From Bradymonadales bacterium (GTDB taxonomy: Bacteria > Myxococcota_A > Bradymonadia > JAFGEP01): a DNA stretch of 34,603 nt. The position numbers were made by a program, and so were the translations under genes. Numbering within the stretch: position 1 is the first letter of the stretch; each line of letters opens with the position of its first letter. The DNA is taken from positions 1 through 34,603 of the forward strand of contig JAFGEP010000013.1 of the NCBI GenBank assembly GCA_016931535.1, read 5' to 3'. Under the pieces are notes generated by a model. The model was not told the DNA's origin. It ran no database searches and saw only the letters and a list, made by a program, of their open reading frames with translations. Positions 32,000 to 34,603 of the stretch are shown one piece after another.

Positions 32000-34198
32000 A
32001 TGCGCAGACTTTTGTCAGGGCATCTTCGGCTGGCTTCGCTCAGCTGGATCGTGATGGCACCGCTGATCCTGTTCGGTGGCTGCGGCGACGACGACCTCGA
32101 TGGCCCCATGGCCTGCGGAGCAGGCACCTACATGATCGGCGGCGTGTGCCAGCGGATCGTCCAGTGCGGCCAGGGCACCGAGCTGATCAACGATGTCTGC
32201 GTGCCCACGCTGCAATGCGGGCCGGGCACCGAGCTGGTCTCCGACCGGTGTGTCCCCGCCTACAACCTGGTCTGCGGCGCCGGCACGGTCCTGTCCGAAA
32301 CCGGCGGCCAGTGCGTGGGGGCCACCGCTCTGGGACCCGACACCACCATATCAGAAGGCCAATGTGTGCCCCTGTACGGCCTCATCTGCAGCGAGGGCAC
32401 CCGGCTCTCCGACTCCGGGGACCGCTGTGTAGGCGCCGTCTCCCCCGGCCCGGACACCATCGTCCGGGAGGGGGAGTGCGTGCCGATCTACCAGGCCATC
32501 TGCGGCTCCGGCACGGTCCTGGCCGAGTCCGGCGACGAGTGCATCGGGGCCATCGCCCTGGGAGACGACACCACCGTCAACGAGTACGGGGAATGCGTGC
32601 CGATCTACCACTCCATCTGCGGCGAGGGCAGCTACCTGGCGGAGTCGGGCGACGTCTGCCTGGGCGAGGTCACCTGCGGCCCCGACACCGTGGTCGATCT
32701 CGACCAGTGCGTCCCGCTCTACAGCGCCATCTGCAGTACGGGGACCCAGCTGGCCGAAGTCGGCAACCGCTGCGTCAGCACCCTCACCCTGGGACCCAAT
32801 ACCACCCTGGTGAACAACCAGTGCTTGCCAACCTATGAGACCATCTGCACCGGCGACACGGTGTTCGACCCCCTGTCCGGCACCTGTGTGCCCGACTACA
32901 GCCTGATCGGCGGGCTGGGCACCTACTACGACGACGACCTGGGGCAGATCGTCCCCGACTACGAGCTGATCTGCGATGCGCAGCTGCTCACCGAGTACGA
33001 CGGCAGCGGGATGTGCCAGTCCACCCTCTCCTGCGGCGAGGGGAGCCAGCAGGTGACGGTCGATGGTGAGGAGGGCAGCTTTGAGATGTGCCTGGGCGAC
33101 ATCTACGCCGATCTCACCATGGAGACCTTCGCTCCCCGGGTGGCCCGCCAGTTCTGCGAGGACTACCTCTCCTTCTGCGATCCCGAGCCCTTCTACGACT
33201 TCTTCACCCATCAGACTCTGGCCACCATGGGGATGGAGCTCGCAACGGAGACAAAAGAGGTGTCGCTCCTCCACGCCATCCTGTACCAGAACACGATGTC
33301 TCAGTACGAGACCTGCGTGAACAACGTGACCTTCTTGCTGAGCATCATGACCTTCGAGACCGAGGCGCTCACCCTCGACGAGACCGGCCGGATGGTGTTC
33401 GACGAGGAGATGGCTCAACTCGTGCTCGACATGTTCTTGGCCGACGATGCCGGGTTTGTCACCATCCCACCCGAGTTTTTCTCCAATTCCCGCGGGGCCT
33501 GGGATTCCCTGCTCGACATGTGGTCGTTCTACTGGGATTTCGAAAACCCGGCGGAGTTGAGCAAGATCGACTACGAGTTCTGGCTGCCCTTCCTGTTTTC
33601 CGGGTCCCGCGAGGCCGGAGAGCTATGCGGATCCCCCACCTCGTGCGCCGAGGGGTTGGTCTGCGGCCGCGGGGGAATCTACACCTATCCGACCTGCTTT
33701 TCGCCCCGCGGCGAAGAAGAAAGCTGCATGGTCGAGACCGATTGTGCCGAGGGCCTGACCTGCAGGGCATTCGAGTCGGAGAGTGGACCGGGCCGTTGTC
33801 TCGAACCCATCGAGACCTCGACGGAGCCGTGCAAGCGGGACGAGGAATGCTCCTCAGCCCTCAACCTGAGCTGCTTTGCCGATGGGCACTGCCACGCGAT
33901 CGGCACATCGGGACCGGCGTACAGCTGCAACTCCACCCCCGATTGCGCCCCCACCAAGTACTGTGACGTCCAGTACGACGACGCAACGGGCGGTGATATC
34001 GGTACCTGTACAGCTATTTACGAGCTGGAGGACGAATGCCCCCTCGATCAGACAGAGCCCTGTGGCCCCGAGGCATTCTGCATGCCGGCCGGCTCCATGG
34101 AGGAGGGTCAGGTCGGTGTGTGCACCCGCACGGTCGATATCTGCATCATCAACCAGGTCATGGACCTGATCGGCACCTTTGTGGCCGGCAGGATGTGA
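32000..34198 (+). CDS. large Cys-rich repeat lipoprotein
   Basis: 732 residues. The ATG at 32000 follows AGGAGGA at 31989-31995. The lipoprotein signal ends in LFGGC (Cys about 28), followed by GDDDL. Two short Cys units (CGAGTYMIGGVCQRIVQ, CGQGTELINDVCV) lead into about five tandem 38-residue repeats with the pattern Y..IC..GT.LAESG..C.G...LGPDTT....QCVP (about residues 90-290). The following 200 residues have few Cys and are helix-rich and acidic. The end (about 535-732) has EB-module-like Cys pairs (CGSPTSCAEGLVCG, CMVETDCAEGLTC, CKRDEECSSALNLSCFADGHC). A disulfide-rich surface protein is likely, possibly for adhesion or binding; the true function is unknown. A paralogue starts 210 nt downstream. 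Confidence 0.9.
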   Translation: MRRLLSGHLRLASLSWIVMAPLILFGGCGDDDLDGPMACGAGTYMIGGVCQRIVQCGQGTELINDVCVPTLQCGPGTELVSDRCVPAYNLVCGAGTVLSETGGQCVGATALGPDTTISEGQCVPLYGLICSEGTRLSDSGDRCVGAVSPGPDTIVREGECVPIYQAICGSGTVLAESGDECIGAIALGDDTTVNEYGECVPIYHSICGEGSYLAESGDVCLGEVTCGPDTVVDLDQCVPLYSAICSTGTQLAEVGNRCVSTLTLGPNTTLVNNQCLPTYETICTGDTVFDPLSGTCVPDYSLIGGLGTYYDDDLGQIVPDYELICDAQLLTEYDGSGMCQSTLSCGEGSQQVTVDGEEGSFEMCLGDIYADLTMETFAPRVARQFCEDYLSFCDPEPFYDFFTHQTLATMGMELATETKEVSLLHAILYQNTMSQYETCVNNVTFLLSIMTFETEALTLDETGRMVFDEEMAQLVLDMFLADDAGFVTIPPEFFSNSRGAWDSLLDMWSFYWDFENPAELSKIDYEFWLPFLFSGSREAGELCGSPTSCAEGLVCGRGGIYTYPTCFSPRGEEESCMVETDCAEGLTCRAFESESGPGRCLEPIETSTEPCKRDEECSSALNLSCFADGHCHAIGTSGPAYSCNSTPDCAPTKYCDVQYDDATGGDIGTCTAIYELEDECPLDQTEPCGPEAFCMPAGSMEEGQVGVCTRTVDICIINQVMDLIGTFVAGRM

Positions 34199-34317
34199 GC
34201 GCTCCCGCCTGATCGCAAAGCCTGTTTGAACCCTGGTATCCGGTCGAATTTGGGTTGCGCTACGCACTGACTGAGCCCCCCTCCAGCCGATATTGCCCTG
34301 TCGGTCACTTTTTCCTT

Positions 34318-34344
34318 TTGAAATCAGCCCAGTGAGATACACTG
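34318..34344 (+). promoter_or_regulatory. TTGAAA-N14-TACACTG element upstream of the second repeat lipoprotein
   Basis: TTGAAA (34318-34323) and TACACTG (34338-34344) are 14 nt apart, matching the element at 14073-14099 in sequence and spacing. The lipoprotein gene starts 64 nt later. Confidence 0.3.
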
Positions 34345-34408
34345 GCCACTACTGTCGGCTCAGAACCACTCTCACTCGTACATGGAAACACAAAGGCAGG
34401 AGGATGCG

Positions 34409-34603
34409 ATGCGCAAGGCTCGTTCTTTTATGGCACCCAAGGACCACTTCGCTTGGTTGTGGGTGGCCCTGGCAGTCCTGATCGGCGGCTGCGGCGACGA
34501 CGACCTCGAAGAACCCATGGCCTGCGGCGCCGGCACCACCATGATCGGCGGCGTATGCCAGCGGATGATCCAGTGCGGCCAGGGCACCGAGCTGGTCAAC
34601 GAC
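34409..34603 (+). CDS. paralogous Cys-rich lipoprotein, cut by window edge
   Basis: 65 codons are present. ATG 34409 has AGGAGGA at 34398-34404. The lipoprotein signal (AWLWVALAVLIGGC) differs from that of the upstream gene, but from the lipid Cys onward the two are nearly identical: CGDDDLEEPMACGAGT and IGGVCQRMIQCGQGTELVND match the start of the 32000-34198 product at almost every position. The two genes are thus tandem duplicates with diverged signal sequences and unlike upstream regions. Full length and domain content are outside the window. Confidence 0.85.
   Translation, partial: MRKARSFMAPKDHFAWLWVALAVLIGGCGDDDLEEPMACGAGTTMIGGVCQRMIQCGQGTELVND

Overview
The window is GC-rich DNA from a bacterium that is probably a member of the Myxococcota/Bradymonadota group (former Deltaproteobacteria). 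Supporting signs are a MYXO-CTERM-like C-terminal tail, a myxococcal Cys-rich repeat (CGNG..EGxEECDDGN), many lipoproteins whose lipid-anchor Cys is followed by Asp/Glu-rich stalks, and strong GC bias at third codon positions. No tRNA, rRNA, CRISPR array or intact insertion sequence was seen.

Layout. Bases 1-359 hold the edge of an unknown gene and a structured non-coding stretch. Two minus-strand genes follow: a Pro/Ala-rich secreted protein and a UshA-like 5'-nucleotidase lipoprotein. Next is the most notable locus, 3708-7891: four plus-strand genes that overlap by ATGA or are 1 nt apart. They encode a cyclic 2,3-diphosphoglycerate synthetase, a 2-phosphoglycerate kinase, a two-CBS-domain protein and a two-module metallophosphoesterase whose second module has lost its active site. 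The first two enzymes form the complete route from 2-phosphoglycerate to cyclic 2,3-diphosphoglycerate, a solute known mainly from thermophilic methanogenic archaea. The CBS and phosphoesterase genes look like sensing and turnover partners. A protein-methyltransferase-like gene follows after 95 nt, then a minus-strand secreted metallophosphoesterase with a MYXO-CTERM-like tail.

11.5-16 kb: a secreted protein with two LCCL domains, an orphan PhnD-like phosphate/phosphonate-binding lipoprotein, a UvdE-type UV-damage endonuclease, and a 497-nt non-coding stretch with three GTGTATA-N7-TATACAC palindromes about 121-123 nt apart. That stretch leads into a small serine-recombinase-fold protein that lacks the catalytic residues.

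16.3-25.2 kb: a membrane-bound HdrD/EtfQO-type iron-sulfur oxidoreductase, a small beta-barrel protein, two small lipoproteins (one with a DUF1554 domain), a minus-strand pair (saccharopine-dehydrogenase-like enzyme and MFS transporter), and an M28 aminopeptidase-type lipoprotein.

25.4-31.9 kb: a HlyD-like adaptor followed by two large ABC exporters joined by an ATGA overlap. The first carries a complete C39 peptidase. The second has a degenerate C39-like domain and ends just after its H-loop. A terminator closes the unit; no leader-bearing cargo was found. The right end holds a large Cys-rich repeat lipoprotein and the start of a near-identical tandem paralogue cut by the window edge.
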